Source of the DNA: JAQUQI01 sp041650035
GTDB lineage: Bacteria; Omnitrophota; Gorgyraeia; JABMRG01
Assembly: GCA_041650035.1 (NCBI GenBank)
Contig: JBAZLY010000019.1
Coordinates: 1-22,258, forward strand
Reading direction: 5' to 3'
Length of the DNA stretch: 22,258 bases
The position numbers were made by a program, and so were the translations under genes. Each line of letters starts with the position of its first letter. Position 1 is the stretch's first letter. Below, in pieces: positions 6,324 to 14,139 of the stretch. The notes under the pieces were generated by a model. It made no database searches and was not told the DNA's origin. It saw only the letters and a program-made list of their open reading frames with translations.

Positions 6324-7586
6324 TCAAGGACCAATGCCTTTCCCGTTATTGTCATTCGAGGTGAAAAAAGAGCACAATAGCCAAAATATGACCGCTGTCT
6401 GCGGCACAAAAAAACTAAAATCCAGCATATTATGTATTAAAAATACCGCCGCCGCGCACAGGCACGCAGCCTTAAAGGCGTAATTGTCAAGATCAGGCAG
6501 TAACCTGTTCAGGCCCTTTATACCCGACCATATTATTGCCCAAATAAACCAGACAAATACCAATGTTGCCACAATGCCTGTTTCAATCCATAACTGTAAA
6601 AACAGATTATGGGCCATAGTGCTCTCAAATTGCGCATAAGGCGCATAAAGCCTGTAAAGAAATCCGAACCCTCCTAAGCCCACAAACTGAAGCGGCTGAT
6701 CGCTTACAATCCTTATCGCTGTCTTCCAGAATTCCAATCGGCCCGTCAGAGACAAAAACAATCTGTCGGTCCCCATGTCATGAGCGGCCCTATTTATGAA
6801 TAAACAGACAAATGCTGTGGATGCCCCAACACAGAAAATTGTAAATATTTTTTTTAATCTTGCCGCGCGCGGCTGACGCTTGGCCGATAGAAACAGGCTC
6901 ATCAAAAATATGCCTATCGCAAGGCTTGCCAGGGCGGCCGCAGATCTGGTAAGCCACAACGAATAACAATTTAAGGCAAGCGCGAACAAAGACACAACCC
7001 TAAATAATTTATTCTCATCGATAACGCAAAACAACATGGCAATAATATTTACCATGGATAAATATGACGCCAAGAGGTTTGATGTAACGAATGTGGAGAT
7101 CGTCCTGTGCCTTAAAGCAATATCGGTTATATAAAGTATCTCTTTCTCTGATAACCCGGTCCAACGCGCCTGCATAAGCGGCACTATTTTATCAAAAAAT
7201 ATAAAATATTGCAGAATGGCGCGCACGGATACCAAAATAGAACCGACAACCAGCGTAAACGCTAACTGTCTTTTCCTCTTATCTTCAAGACCTGAAGATG
7301 CCATAAAGATAATTACAAAAACCAACATATGGCAAAAGGCGGTAAAGGCCCCGGGAGCGTAAAGCGCGTAAAGGGAAGTAAAAAACACTATAAAAAGCCA
7401 CAGGGATAACGGCAGTATTATAGCCCTGTTCTTCAGCCACGACCTGTTCATCACCGCTATGCCAAACAGGGATACGGTTAAAAGCGCGTATAAAAAATAG
7501 GTCTGCGCCCTAAATACATCCGATGAAAAAAATGGCAACAGAAAAACGCAGGCTATTACAGCTGCCCATAAAATTTTTTTAGGCAT
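6324..7586 (-). CDS. O-antigen ligase/polymerase family membrane protein (WaaL/Wzy_C type)
   Basis: A 420-residue protein with about ten to twelve hydrophobic segments and a large loop before the last ones. It has the features of the O-antigen ligase family: a TF(V)TSNLLASYL segment at about 165-176 (the 'GTF-x-N-LA-x-L' block), GRLEFWKTA at 282-290, GLGGFG at 303-308 and AHNLFLQLWIETG from 325, containing the loop histidine typical of WaaL/Wzy. It probably joins lipid-linked glycan to an acceptor, or polymerises repeat units, on the outer membrane face; sequence alone cannot separate these. Start: ATG at 7586 has GAGGTG four bases upstream; an in-frame ATG at 7604 would add MRERWN and has only GGAG close by. 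The gap to the next gene is 61 bases. Confidence 0.85.
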   Translation of the reverse strand: MPKKILWAAVIACVFLLPFFSSDVFRAQTYFLYALLTVSLFGIAVMNRSWLKNRAIILPLSLWLFIVFFTSLYALYAPGAFTAFCHMLVFVIIFMASSGLEDKRKRQLAFTLVVGSILVSVRAILQYFIFFDKIVPLMQARWTGLSEKEILYITDIALRHRTISTFVTSNLLASYLSMVNIIAMLFCVIDENKLFRVVSLFALALNCYSLWLTRSAAALASLAIGIFLMSLFLSAKRQPRAARLKKIFTIFCVGASTAFVCLFINRAAHDMGTDRLFLSLTGRLEFWKTAIRIVSDQPLQFVGLGGFGFLYRLYAPYAQFESTMAHNLFLQLWIETGIVATLVFVWFIWAIIWSGIKGLNRLLPDLDNYAFKAACLCAAAVFLIHNMLDFSFFVPQTAVIFWLLCSFFTSNDNNGKGIGP

Positions 7587-7633
7587 ATTCCACCTCTCTC
7601 TCATTCGCTCCCGGACAGATCAATCACCTGTCA

Positions 7634-7661
7634 AATAAAAACCCATGATGTCAATTATGGG
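7634..7661 (-). terminator. Weak candidate terminator or attenuator after the WecA-like gene
   Basis: Around the stop codon of the WecA-like gene the minus strand has CCCAT (7661-7657), a 10-base loop and ATGGG (7646-7642), followed by TTTTTATTT (7641-7633). The stem is only 5 bp, so strong termination is unlikely; partial attenuation before the ligase gene is possible. Confidence 0.25.
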
Positions 7662-8625
7662 CACGCGTTATTTTTGCACATATAAAAATAAAACCCGAGG
7701 CCATAAATATAAAGAATGACAACACCCACGGTTTAAAGGCGGGGGGCAGGCACTGTAACAAAAGCGCGTTCAAACCCGTTATCAGACAGATGGTATACAT
7801 AACCGCCAATACCTTAAAACGGCCGTATCCTTTATCCCTCAATAATAATGCCATATGGTCGGGGCTTTTTTTAAATACGGAAATACCTTTTACCTTACGG
7901 GCATAAACCGTAAAAGCCAGGTCAAAGATTGGTAATGACATTATCATCAAAGGCACGAACAACGCGAGGCCTTGACCGGTATCAACTGCGTAACTAAGCT
8001 GTAAGGCGGAACAGGCAAAGACATAACCCAACAGCATACTGCCTGAATCCCCAAGATAAAAACTTGCCTTGGGTTTATTGTAGATAAATGCCGCGAGGAT
8101 CGCGCCGGCAAGGGCCCAAAAGAAAGCACTTAAAACACAGACGCCGGAAATAAGGCTTAATGAGAGAAAGAACGCGCATATGATAAGGCTTATACCCACG
8201 CAAAGCCCATCCATGATATCAAGAAAATTAAAAGCGTTAACAAGGCCCACGATCCAGAAAAGGCTTAATACTATATTCATCCACTCCGGGATAAACACTA
8301 TCGACGTTCTGATGCCTAAAAATACAGCCGCGCAAGCCGCCGCTATCTGGCCCGTCAGTTTCTCAACGACTGAAAGGTTCTTAATATCATCCAATAGTCC
8401 GGTAATTAACACAATACTTGCCCCGAATAGCATATTTATCAAAAAGGTCGCGGTGCTCTGACGGTCATTGAAGAATATCACGCACGCGGCTAATACAGCC
8501 AAGTAAACCGTAAGCCCCAACAGCATAGGCCTTTCCTTATTGGTCGAAAGCCTGCTTGCCGATAAAGGCCTTCTAAGGGCCGGGGGCAAACCAAGGCACG
8601 CTAAAAAGAAGATAAAAAATATCAT
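7651..8625 (-). CDS. WecA/MraY-type polyprenyl-phosphate sugar-1-phosphate transferase
   Basis: A 324-residue polytopic protein of the PNPT family, which starts lipid-linked glycans by moving a (usually HexNAc) phosphate from a UDP-sugar to undecaprenyl phosphate. The catalytic motifs are present: GLLDD (76-80), NAFNFLDIMDGL (130-141, the N-x-x-N-x-x-D-x-x-DG block), FYLGDSGS (189-196) and a KSPDHMALLLRDKG loop (253-266) in place of the WecA histidine-rich motif. About ten membrane segments are visible. The N-terminus is slightly short, and the usual P-R-x-GG block reads ERPMLLG (31-37). Start: ATG at 8625 with AGGAGGG seven bases upstream, one base after the stop of the GT4 gene. The sugar specificity cannot be read; WecA-like is nearer than MraY because of the NAFNFLD-DG form. 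Confidence 0.9.
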   Translation of the reverse strand: MIFFIFFLACLGLPPALRRPLSASRLSTNKERPMLLGLTVYLAVLAACVIFFNDRQSTATFLINMLFGASIVLITGLLDDIKNLSVVEKLTGQIAAACAAVFLGIRTSIVFIPEWMNIVLSLFWIVGLVNAFNFLDIMDGLCVGISLIICAFFLSLSLISGVCVLSAFFWALAGAILAAFIYNKPKASFYLGDSGSMLLGYVFACSALQLSYAVDTGQGLALFVPLMIMSLPIFDLAFTVYARKVKGISVFKKSPDHMALLLRDKGYGRFKVLAVMYTICLITGLNALLLQCLPPAFKPWVLSFFIFMASGFIFICAKITRAHN

Positions 8626-8626
8626 A

Positions 8627-9754
8627 TCATAACCCTCCTGCCCGGGCGTAAAGACCCTGGATACGGTTTACCATATATACCAGCTCGTATTCCCGCTTAA
8701 AACTATACGCGGCATTCCTTGAAAAGGCCTCTCTTTTCTTGCTGTCAGAGGCAAGAATCAATATATCGCGCGCCAAGGCCCTGCAATCCCCTTTTTCCTC
8801 CACAAACCCGTTAAAATCGTTTATCACAACCTCCGGGATACCGCCTACCTTAGTCGCTATTATCGGTTTACCGGCCGCTAGCGCCTCTAAAACCGTCACC
8901 GGCATCCCCTCCCAATGCGATGTCAGAAGAAGCATGTCCAGCCGCGAAAGTATAGAGGGAATATCATCCTGCCAGCCTAAAAATTTTATATAGCTGTCTA
9001 TCCCAAACCTCAAGGCCTGCTCCAAGGCAATGGGCCGCAATATCCCGTCACCGGCTGATATGAACTCAATGGCCTTGTTCTTATTCGTAACAAGTTTTAC
9101 CACCTTTATAAAATCCATAGGCGCCTTTTGCGGTTTAAAACAAGCGATAAAACCCACCCTTATAATGTCATCTCTTTCGGCTGGGCCTTTTTTAGCGGCA
9201 AAATTACCCGTGTCAATGCCATAAGATATTTTAACATATTTTTCCCGGTTATTGTCAATATATCGTAAACCCGCGCGTAAATCCGCGTCAGAGACAACTA
9301 TCAGGTTTGTAGTTATTAAAGATGTGATTCTCTCGAGCGCCCTGTAGGCAAACCTGATGAATAGACCTGACTCTATGTAAAAAGGCCAGCCGTGAACAGT
9401 ATGAAAGATCAGCCTTACCCCCGCGAGCCGCGCGGCCCAGCGGCCGATGATACCCGCCTTTGAACTATGCGTGTGGACAATAGAGATCTTATAACGCCGC
9501 AGATAATACGCTATTTTAAAAAAAGAGCGTATATCCTTTAGAAAATTTACGTCGCGCGTAAGGCTGTCAATGACAATGACCTTTAACCCCGGCGTAAGGG
9601 CCGCACCCGGCGCCAGATATCCTCCGGCTGAAGTAAAAAGAAAGGTATCATAGAGGCCCTTATCGATATGGCTGAGCAGGGAAAGCGTCGTCTTCTGCGC
9701 GCCGCCAAGTTCAAGGCCGGTTATAATATGGGCGAGCCTAACCTGGCGCGTCAT
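8627..9754 (-). CDS. GT4 family glycosyltransferase
   Basis: A 375-residue GT-B fold enzyme. The N-terminal donor-loop motif GLELGGAQKT (13-22), the HTHSSKAGIIGRWAARLAG segment (94-112) and the C-terminal HWEGMPVTVLEALAAGKP (280-297) with the E-x7-E pair E282/E290 are all standard for GT4. It is predicted to be a soluble or peripheral retaining transferase that extends the lipid-linked glycan from an NDP-sugar. The ATG overlaps the stop of the FAD oxidoreductase by 4 bases, and the stop is one base before the WecA-like start. The sugar and linkage are unknown. Confidence 0.9.
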   Translation of the reverse strand: MTRQVRLAHIITGLELGGAQKTTLSLLSHIDKGLYDTFLFTSAGGYLAPGAALTPGLKVIVIDSLTRDVNFLKDIRSFFKIAYYLRRYKISIVHTHSSKAGIIGRWAARLAGVRLIFHTVHGWPFYIESGLFIRFAYRALERITSLITTNLIVVSDADLRAGLRYIDNNREKYVKISYGIDTGNFAAKKGPAERDDIIRVGFIACFKPQKAPMDFIKVVKLVTNKNKAIEFISAGDGILRPIALEQALRFGIDSYIKFLGWQDDIPSILSRLDMLLLTSHWEGMPVTVLEALAAGKPIIATKVGGIPEVVINDFNGFVEEKGDCRALARDILILASDSKKREAFSRNAAYSFKREYELVYMVNRIQGLYARAGGL

Positions 9755-11076
9755 ACTTTTTGCCTGTTCTTATTTATGCAGTCCGCGGTCATTCTCCCGT
9801 TCAGTATACACTCCTCCATTGACATGTATTTCCAGCCGCCGTATCTGCCTATAGAATAGATCTCGCGCGCCCGGAGAAAATCATCAATATTTTTCACAAG
9901 CCCGTCTTTCCTGCAAACAGGATAAGCATATTTTATGCGGTATAATTTTTCGTATACGATCTTATCATCCTTGGCCAGGATACCGGCCTTTTTAAGATCG
10001 CGGATTACGCGGGCTTTAATATCGCCATCACACATCATTAGCGGCCTGTCATCGGTATATGAGATCTCCGCGTATAATGAACTGGTGCCGGGAGGGCAAA
10101 GACCGCCTGAAAAATTAGAAAAAAATCCGACCCTATAAAAGATGTATTTATTCTCCGGGAAATAAATCCAGTGCTTGGCGGAAATACCCTTTCTGTCTAT
10201 ACCCAGATTTAGGTTTAAGACAGAAACAAATTTTAGGCCGCGGGCGCAAACCCTTAAGGCACGCGGGACAATTTTTATCATCGCAACAAGTTCAGGCAGC
10301 GGGATGCTTGAGACAAGAGCGCCAAAACGGGCCCTTGCGCCTCCGGCAAACCCGATCTCCCTTTTAGAAATATCTATCGTCTTAATCTCCCTGTCGAAGA
10401 AAATCTTGTTCTTAAGCGCGGCGCAAAAGGCGTCTGATAAGGCCTGCATACCTCCGCGGGCGGGGTAATAGAATATCCTGTTATAGCCAAAACCCTTTTT
10501 ATAGTCAGAAACAGCACCGCGTATAGCATAATCGAGCTTGGGCCTTGGTATAAACCTTTCAACCCAGTCTATACCGATACCGCTTAATGGAGTCTTCCAT
10601 AATTTTCGATTATACGGAAACATAAAATGCCTGGCAATTCCGTGCCCAAAGCTCTCCAATATCCAATCCTTTAGATTGTCTGCCGTCTTTGGGCCGCGGA
10701 CAGCGGATACCTGCGCGTGGGCCATTTCAAGCAGGCAGTCCTTGATCACAACGGGCGGGAGCCTGTATGTGTTGACCTGAAAAGGGTATCTTGTGTATAT
10801 ACCCTTTGACAATATCCAGGAGTGCCGGTGATTCTTATTCAGCAAATTGGGATTTATCAGCTTCTCAACAAGCCCTTTCGCATATCTTGTTTTAAAATGC
10901 AGGAGATGGCCGGCTTTATCAAAAATAAAATCCCCTTCCTTTTCAGAGGATGCCATACCTCCGGCGATCCGGGCCTTTTCAAATAAGGCATAATCACCTC
11001 TAAGATGATAGGCAGTGCTCAAACCCGTAAGTCCGGCCCCTATTATCAATGTCTTATCATTGTGTTTTTTTATCAT
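9751..11076 (-). CDS. FAD-dependent oxidoreductase, UDP-galactopyranose mutase/protoporphyrinogen oxidase-like
   Basis: A 441-residue flavoprotein of the NAD(P)-binding amine-oxidase-like group. The Rossmann motif IIGAGLTGLSTAYHL starts at residue 11, with EKARIAGGMASSE behind it (the E-x5-GG FAD loop). The YPFQVNTYRLP segment and the C-terminal IYSIGRYGGWKYMSMEECI, where the cofactor is usually closed in, are typical of UDP-galactopyranose-mutase-like proteins in polysaccharide loci. Likely role: an NDP-sugar ring contraction or another sugar redox step; the exact reaction is not shown by sequence. The frame is open back to 11139, but the ATG at 11076 begins the fold and has GAGG about ten bases ahead, while the earlier ATG has none. 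It ends in a 4-base overlap with the GT4 gene. Confidence 0.83.
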   Translation of the reverse strand: MIKKHNDKTLIIGAGLTGLSTAYHLRGDYALFEKARIAGGMASSEKEGDFIFDKAGHLLHFKTRYAKGLVEKLINPNLLNKNHRHSWILSKGIYTRYPFQVNTYRLPPVVIKDCLLEMAHAQVSAVRGPKTADNLKDWILESFGHGIARHFMFPYNRKLWKTPLSGIGIDWVERFIPRPKLDYAIRGAVSDYKKGFGYNRIFYYPARGGMQALSDAFCAALKNKIFFDREIKTIDISKREIGFAGGARARFGALVSSIPLPELVAMIKIVPRALRVCARGLKFVSVLNLNLGIDRKGISAKHWIYFPENKYIFYRVGFFSNFSGGLCPPGTSSLYAEISYTDDRPLMMCDGDIKARVIRDLKKAGILAKDDKIVYEKLYRIKYAYPVCRKDGLVKNIDDFLRAREIYSIGRYGGWKYMSMEECILNGRMTADCINKNRQKV

Positions 11077-11145
11077 GATATTAAAACCTCTATCTAAAAA
11101 AGGCCGGCGCCTATGGGGCGGGCCGTCTGGCTGGCGCATGGGATA

Positions 11146-12105
11146 TCAGTTTGGTCCCGCCGCCGGAAAACACCCTCTTCTCTTAGCCAAAGCGGCTGAC
11201 ATCCAATGGATATCACTTAAAATGCCTATGGCCCCTGGATTACGAAACAGGGCATATGCCAATTCCAACAACCCAAATAACATGACGGGCGCTATGTGCA
11301 ATATCAGCCCTAACACGGATTCATTCTTCAGCATAACCGCATAACGGTTTCTTATCAGCCACGCGTGCGCCTTGCTGTCAAGATATCTGCGCGCGAAAGG
11401 CTTATTGAGCCCAGCATCGGGCCGGAATGAGCCGCCGCGCGCGTGATATGCTACAGCCGAGGGGATATAGTAACCTTTCCAGCCATAATTTTTAGCCCGC
11501 CACGCTATATCAAGATCTTCATAGAACATGATAAGATCCTCGTCAAAATACCAGCGGCATACCCTAATGTCCTCAAGCATCTCCCTACGATAGAAGGCAG
11601 CAGCCCCGCCCGGGCCGAATATATAACATTCTTTTCCGAAGGGCCTGCCGTCGGGCCTTCCATAACCTCTTTCTTTAGCCCTGCGAAATATATCCGGTGA
11701 CAGGCCGGCCGAGTCTATCGCCGCTATACTGTCTCTAAGAACCTTCCCGCTTACCATACCCACACGGTCATTGACAAAAAATCCGGCACGGGCCTTGTTA
11801 ATAAAATTCATATCCAGACATATGTCATCGTTAAGGCAAAGTATAAATTCCCCTCTGCTTATGGATATACCTTTATTTAAAGACGCGGCATAAAACAGGT
11901 TCATGGGGGCCGAATATATCTTAACTTGCGGAAAATCGTTCTTTATCTTTTGCGAAAAACCCGCGTCAAGCGAATTATCTATAACGATCACCTCGGCGGG
12001 AGGCAGGGTCTGCGCATGCAAAGACCGAAGGCATCTCGAAAGATAATCCTTCGCGCCTTTTGTGACAACAATAACACTTATAAGACCGCCTCCCCGCCCG
12101 CTCAT
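11146..12105 (-). CDS. GT2 glycosyltransferase, WbbL/rhamnosyltransferase-like
   Basis: A 319-residue GT-A enzyme. The N-terminal SVIVVTKGAKDYLSRCL and VIDNS (41-45) bind the nucleotide, NDD (92-94) is the metal site, and the later FYEDLDIAWRAKNYGW and AYHARGGS blocks are typical of WbbL-like dTDP-rhamnosyl transferases. Hydrophobic residues near 265-290 (LGLILHIAPVMLFGLLELAYALF) suggest a membrane-associated C-terminus. It overlaps the preceding GT2 gene by 4 bases (ATGA). Nothing in the sequence fixes the donor; rhamnose is only the commonest case in the family. Confidence 0.88.
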   Translation of the reverse strand: MSGRGGGLISVIVVTKGAKDYLSRCLRSLHAQTLPPAEVIVIDNSLDAGFSQKIKNDFPQVKIYSAPMNLFYAASLNKGISISRGEFILCLNDDICLDMNFINKARAGFFVNDRVGMVSGKVLRDSIAAIDSAGLSPDIFRRAKERGYGRPDGRPFGKECYIFGPGGAAAFYRREMLEDIRVCRWYFDEDLIMFYEDLDIAWRAKNYGWKGYYIPSAVAYHARGGSFRPDAGLNKPFARRYLDSKAHAWLIRNRYAVMLKNESVLGLILHIAPVMLFGLLELAYALFRNPGAIGILSDIHWMSAALAKRRGCFPAAGPN

Positions 12106-12980
12106 ATCTTAGGCCTTAAAATATCTTCAGGGTAGCTGTCCATTCTGACATACCGGTTGAACATAAATAAATATATAAAACGGAATGACCGGTAACATAT
12201 CTCTAATAGCTTGTGCGCGGGATGAATTTTTAACGGGCCATTTTTTTCGATCATTAACTTACGGTTACGATACGATAGATACTGGCGCATTCTTTTGCCG
12301 GCGGGAAAACTACCCCCCTTATGATAACAAACAGCGCTGGGGCAATACAGCGATGACCAGCCGGCATCTTGGCATCTCCATGCCATATCCACATCCTCTA
12401 CCAGGAAAAAAAACCTCCTGTCAAAATATCCAGACCCCTGCCTCACCGACTCGAGCATATCGCGTTTATAAAAAGCGGCAGCTGAACAAGGACCTACCAC
12501 TTCATTAATCCGCTTGCCATTATAACCTGCGGGCAGGCCTTTGTCATAATCATAAAACCTTTTAATAGGGGTTAAATAGATGCCATGGCTGTATATTTTA
12601 CTTCCATCTTCTGTCAATATGTTCGGCCGGACCATGCCAACATTTAAGGTAAGTTTAGGCCTTAACTCTTTAAAGGCCTTTATAAACCCTCTGTCCAGGA
12701 CAATATCGCTGTCAAGCGTTAATACCCATTCGCCTTTGGAAAGCGCTATAGCCTGATTTCTCGCCTGTGCGGCGCCAAGATTTACTTTGTTTTGGATAAA
12801 CCTGATACCACCATGCGCGGCCTTTAATGCCTCGATCGATCCGTCACTGGATCCATTATCCGTAACAGTTATCTCCATGCCCGAGTCGGCCTGTATTAAC
12901 AACGAATCCAGGCAGGCCGACAAGGCCGCGCCGCTATTGCAGGAAACAATAACTACACAAATATCCATTCTATATGTCAT
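12102..12980 (-). CDS. GT2 glycosyltransferase, WbbL-like (second copy type)
   Basis: A 292-residue enzyme of the same subfamily as its neighbour, sharing the layout: CVVIVSCNSG, TDNGSSDGS (40-48), metal site DSD (90-92), FFLVEDVDMAWRCQDAGW and VCYHKGGSF. The two probably arose by an old duplication and act in sequence on one glycan. Start: the ATG at 12980 overlaps the upstream GT4 stop by 11 bases; an ATG four codons later (12968) would leave a one-base gap. Neither has a good Shine-Dalgarno, so translation is likely coupled. The C-terminus is basic and aromatic, which could place it at the membrane. Confidence 0.88.
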   Translation of the reverse strand: MTYRMDICVVIVSCNSGAALSACLDSLLIQADSGMEITVTDNGSSDGSIEALKAAHGGIRFIQNKVNLGAAQARNQAIALSKGEWVLTLDSDIVLDRGFIKAFKELRPKLTLNVGMVRPNILTEDGSKIYSHGIYLTPIKRFYDYDKGLPAGYNGKRINEVVGPCSAAAFYKRDMLESVRQGSGYFDRRFFFLVEDVDMAWRCQDAGWSSLYCPSAVCYHKGGSFPAGKRMRQYLSYRNRKLMIEKNGPLKIHPAHKLLEICYRSFRFIYLFMFNRYVRMDSYPEDILRPKI

Positions 12981-14067
12981 TTATTATATTTACCAGCCTG
13001 TCTCCCATGGCCTTCAGGCTGTAATCAAGTATTACCGACTCTCTGGCCTGCCTGCCTAATGCCTGCCGCAGACCTTCATCACAGCACAACAGACGCATAT
13101 AATATATAAATTCCTCCCTGCCGGAGGCCAAAAAACCTGTTTTGCCGTGTGCTAATATATGGCGCGCCTCGCCCGCGGCACTGGCTATAACAGGTTTACC
13201 CATTGCCATATATTCAAAGAGCTTTGTGGGGCTTTTAGCCCTGTTAAAACGGTTGTCCTGAATAAGAGGCAACAGACCAATATCAGCGCCTGATAACCTG
13301 GCAGGCATATCATCAGGGTGGACCCAGCCGCAAAACTCAATCCTACCGGGGCGGATTCCTGCGCCAGAGGCATCCTTTTTAATAAGCTCATAATAACTGC
13401 CGTAACCGGCTATTTTCAGATAGATATCCGCGCGTTGTTTCGCAAGCTCCGAAAAACAGGACAGTATAAACCTGACATTTTCAAACATCTCCTTATGAAA
13501 AATAGTGCCTGCCCAAAAAAACACTATCCTGCCGTCAGCATCCCTGCCGGCGGGGGTAAATAAATCGGTGTCAACACCTGTCGGCAGATAATAAATACGC
13601 CTGCTAAAAGGGCTCAAATACCCTTCAAGGTAAAGGCTTGCGGCAATACAGGCATCAGCATATCCGGCTAATCTTCTGGTAAAATATTCCATTTTAGAGG
13701 AAGGAAACACCCAATAATACCTCGGATCCTCTCTAATATTCCAATCGTCACAATCAAATATGACCTTATTCCCGCGCATGACGCAGGCAAGAAGGGGCGC
13801 TGCCGCGTGATAATTTAAACGTTGAATGAAAAAGATATTACCCTTTCCTTCATCCATTAAATGCCGCCATGCCCTCATATTATACCTAAGTTTATCGGAC
13901 AAGGACATCTCGTATTCCTGCTGGCCGTCCTTGGCACCCAGATCATCCGCGAAGGAAAATACGTTTGCCCTAAAACCCATAGAGCGCAATTGTCTGGCGA
14001 GATTATAGCATCTTATCCTTGCCCCGGCCTGACGATAACCTTCCCTGGTAATGAATATAACCTTCAT
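12970..14067 (-). CDS. GT4-like (GT-B) glycosyltransferase
   Basis: A 365-residue GT-B fold protein. The N-terminus MKVIFITREGYRQAGARIRC has the open loop with arginines seen where GT4 enzymes usually have a GG motif. The central FDCDDWNIREDPRYY segment (104-118), LPTGVDTDLF (161-170), the FFWAGTIFHKEMF hinge (183-195) and the C-terminal SPTKLFEYMAMGKPVIAS (279-296), with E285 as the family glutamate, place it in the GT4-type group. GGAGG lies 12 bases before the ATG, a long spacing. A 72-base gap with no gene separates it from the radical SAM gene upstream; a short dyad (GACGG/CCGTC) is the only structure there. The acceptor is unknown. Confidence 0.85.
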   Translation of the reverse strand: MKVIFITREGYRQAGARIRCYNLARQLRSMGFRANVFSFADDLGAKDGQQEYEMSLSDKLRYNMRAWRHLMDEGKGNIFFIQRLNYHAAAPLLACVMRGNKVIFDCDDWNIREDPRYYWVFPSSKMEYFTRRLAGYADACIAASLYLEGYLSPFSRRIYYLPTGVDTDLFTPAGRDADGRIVFFWAGTIFHKEMFENVRFILSCFSELAKQRADIYLKIAGYGSYYELIKKDASGAGIRPGRIEFCGWVHPDDMPARLSGADIGLLPLIQDNRFNRAKSPTKLFEYMAMGKPVIASAAGEARHILAHGKTGFLASGREEFIYYMRLLCCDEGLRQALGRQARESVILDYSLKAMGDRLVNIINDI

Positions 14068-14139
14068 CGAATAATTCTGCCTCCAATCACACCGCGCTTT
14101 ATCAGGCTATGGCAAGCACAGGAGACGGCCCCGTCACGG

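Noticed and set aside
6263..6409. 49-residue N-terminal extension of the DPM1-like protein
   Set aside because: It overlaps the ligase gene, lacks any family similarity, and a better start with AAGGCG lies at 6262.
7605..7650. Two TTGACA hexamers in the gap before the ligase gene, as a possible internal promoter
   Set aside because: No acceptable -10 lies 16-18 bases downstream of either.
11077..11139. 21-residue N-terminal extension of the FAD oxidoreductase
   Set aside because: No ribosome site precedes it, while the ATG at 11076 begins exactly at the FAD fold.
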